Of a stretch of DNA of 21,858 nucleotides, positions 21,287-21,858 are shown one piece after another (position 1 is the stretch's first letter; the number at the start of each line of letters is the position of its first letter). Under the pieces are notes generated by a model. The model searched no databases, had not been told where the DNA came from, and saw nothing but the letters and a program-made list of their open reading frames with translations. The position numbers and the translations under genes were made by a program. The stretch comes from an uncultured Alphaproteobacteria bacterium. GTDB taxonomy: Bacteria; Pseudomonadota; Alphaproteobacteria; Micavibrionales; Micavibrionaceae. The stretch is from NCBI GenBank assembly GCA_946481105.1, contig CAMLMM010000032.1:1-21858 (forward strand), in the 5' to 3' direction.

Positions 21287-21858
21287 ATGCCAGCAAATCA
21301 GTCAAATGCAGCTTCCGATTTTTACCGACAAGCGATGGCCTCTCTGAAAAAAGGACAACTATTTGACGCTGAAACATCCATTGTACAGGCAATTTCTTTG
21401 GAAGAAGCCAATGCTGAATACTGGATGAAGCTGGGCATTATCTGGGGCAAGATGAATCGTTTTCAGGAAGCGGTTGAAGCCAGCACCATGGCCGCCAACC
21501 TCGCGCCAGACAACCCGGACGCCGCTTACAACCTTGGTGTTGCCTATCTGCAGGCCGGGAATAATGACCTTGGCATTCCGCAGATGGAAAAATCCTTCAA
21601 AATGGCCCCGTCGCACCAGCTGGCCGAAAATCTGGGTGACATTTTTTTTCAGCGGTGCATGTATCAGAACGCGGCCTATTATTATCTGCATATTTATAAA
21701 GATAAAAAACTCTCGGCCAACGAGACTATTCTCAGCAAGCTCGCAAAATCTCTCTATCATAATGGCGATCTGACCGAGTCACTCAATATCACCCTGGGCC
21801 TGCTCAATCGTTTTCCCAAAAATGAGACCTATATCAGCCTTCTCCTTGACCTACACCG
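21287..21858 (+). CDS. TPR-repeat protein, N-terminal part (runs off the window)
   Basis: The frame is open from the ATG at 21287 to the right edge (190 codons), with no stop. At least three degenerate tetratricopeptide units can be seen: DFYRQAMASLKKGQLFDAET (about 11-30), YWMKLGIIWGKMNRFQEAVE (45-64) and AAYNLGVAYLQAGNNDLGIP (78-97), with further helix pairs after them. Such repeats form protein-binding superhelices. A weak GAGAG precedes the start. It diverges from flagellin. TPR proteins beside flagellin genes in alphaproteobacteria include flagellin glycosyltransferases such as Caulobacter FlmG, in which the TPR part comes first and the catalytic domain last. The part that would decide this lies outside the window. 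Confidence 0.8.
   Translation, partial: MPANQSNAASDFYRQAMASLKKGQLFDAETSIVQAISLEEANAEYWMKLGIIWGKMNRFQEAVEASTMAANLAPDNPDAAYNLGVAYLQAGNNDLGIPQMEKSFKMAPSHQLAENLGDIFFQRCMYQNAAYYYLHIYKDKKLSANETILSKLAKSLYHNGDLTESLNITLGLLNRFPKNETYISLLLDLH

Noticed and set aside
1..21858. CRISPR arrays, insertion sequences, phage genes, toxin-antitoxin pairs or known riboswitches.
   Set aside because: I found no spaced direct repeats, transposase or integrase motifs, target-site duplications, or recognisable aptamer patterns.

Overview
The window looks like chromosomal DNA from a flagellated, PHA-accumulating alphaproteobacterium. Lineage pointers are a TIGR02300/FYDLN_acid zinc-finger protein, a homoserine dehydrogenase/recJ gene pair, a FadN-type beta-oxidation enzyme with a class I PHA synthase, and a short flagellin. 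FliD, FliS and a perfect sigma-54 promoter are also present. By eye the base composition is moderate and even. I see no insertion sequence, phage, CRISPR array or integration scar, so most of the window is core metabolism. The accessory-looking part is the right-hand 7.5 kb.

Layout. 1-186: tRNA-Glu(UUC) on the minus strand with its own promoter, and the terminator of the next gene. 211-1836: an MHS-type MFS transporter. 1969-5506 (minus): a small lipoprotein, homoserine dehydrogenase (hom) and recJ, closely spaced and probably co-transcribed. 5632-7452 (plus): class I PHA synthase phaC, diverging from the lipoprotein and ending in a tail-to-tail stop-codon overlap with the next unit. 7449-8955 (minus): a RimK-like ATP-grasp ligase and a gamma-carbonic-anhydrase-like protein, overlapping. 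9071-12843 (minus): fadA thiolase, a small membrane protein and a FadN/FadB-type bifunctional enzyme, tightly coupled. 13051-14369 (plus): FYDLN_acid protein and prmA. 14435-17297 (plus): a hybrid histidine kinase with receiver and HPt domains, overlapping a single-domain response regulator. 17276-21037 (minus): flagellin, fliD, fliS and an ECF-type sigma factor gene. 21287 to the right edge (plus): a TPR protein cut off by the window end.

How the genes work together. FadA and FadN carry out the last steps of beta-oxidation and supply acetyl-CoA and hydroxyacyl-CoA, the same pool on which PhaC draws. In the right-hand block, flagellin, its export chaperone FliS and the filament cap FliD form one functional set. 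The TPR gene diverging from flagellin may act on flagellin. The ECF sigma gene follows fliS, and a complete phosphorelay (kinase, receiver, HPt, free receiver) converges on it tail-to-tail. The least explained part is this sigma gene: it has no visible anti-sigma partner, and its ribosome-binding site lies inside a perfect 9-bp hairpin. I see no clear evidence of a wholly new defence or mobile system.
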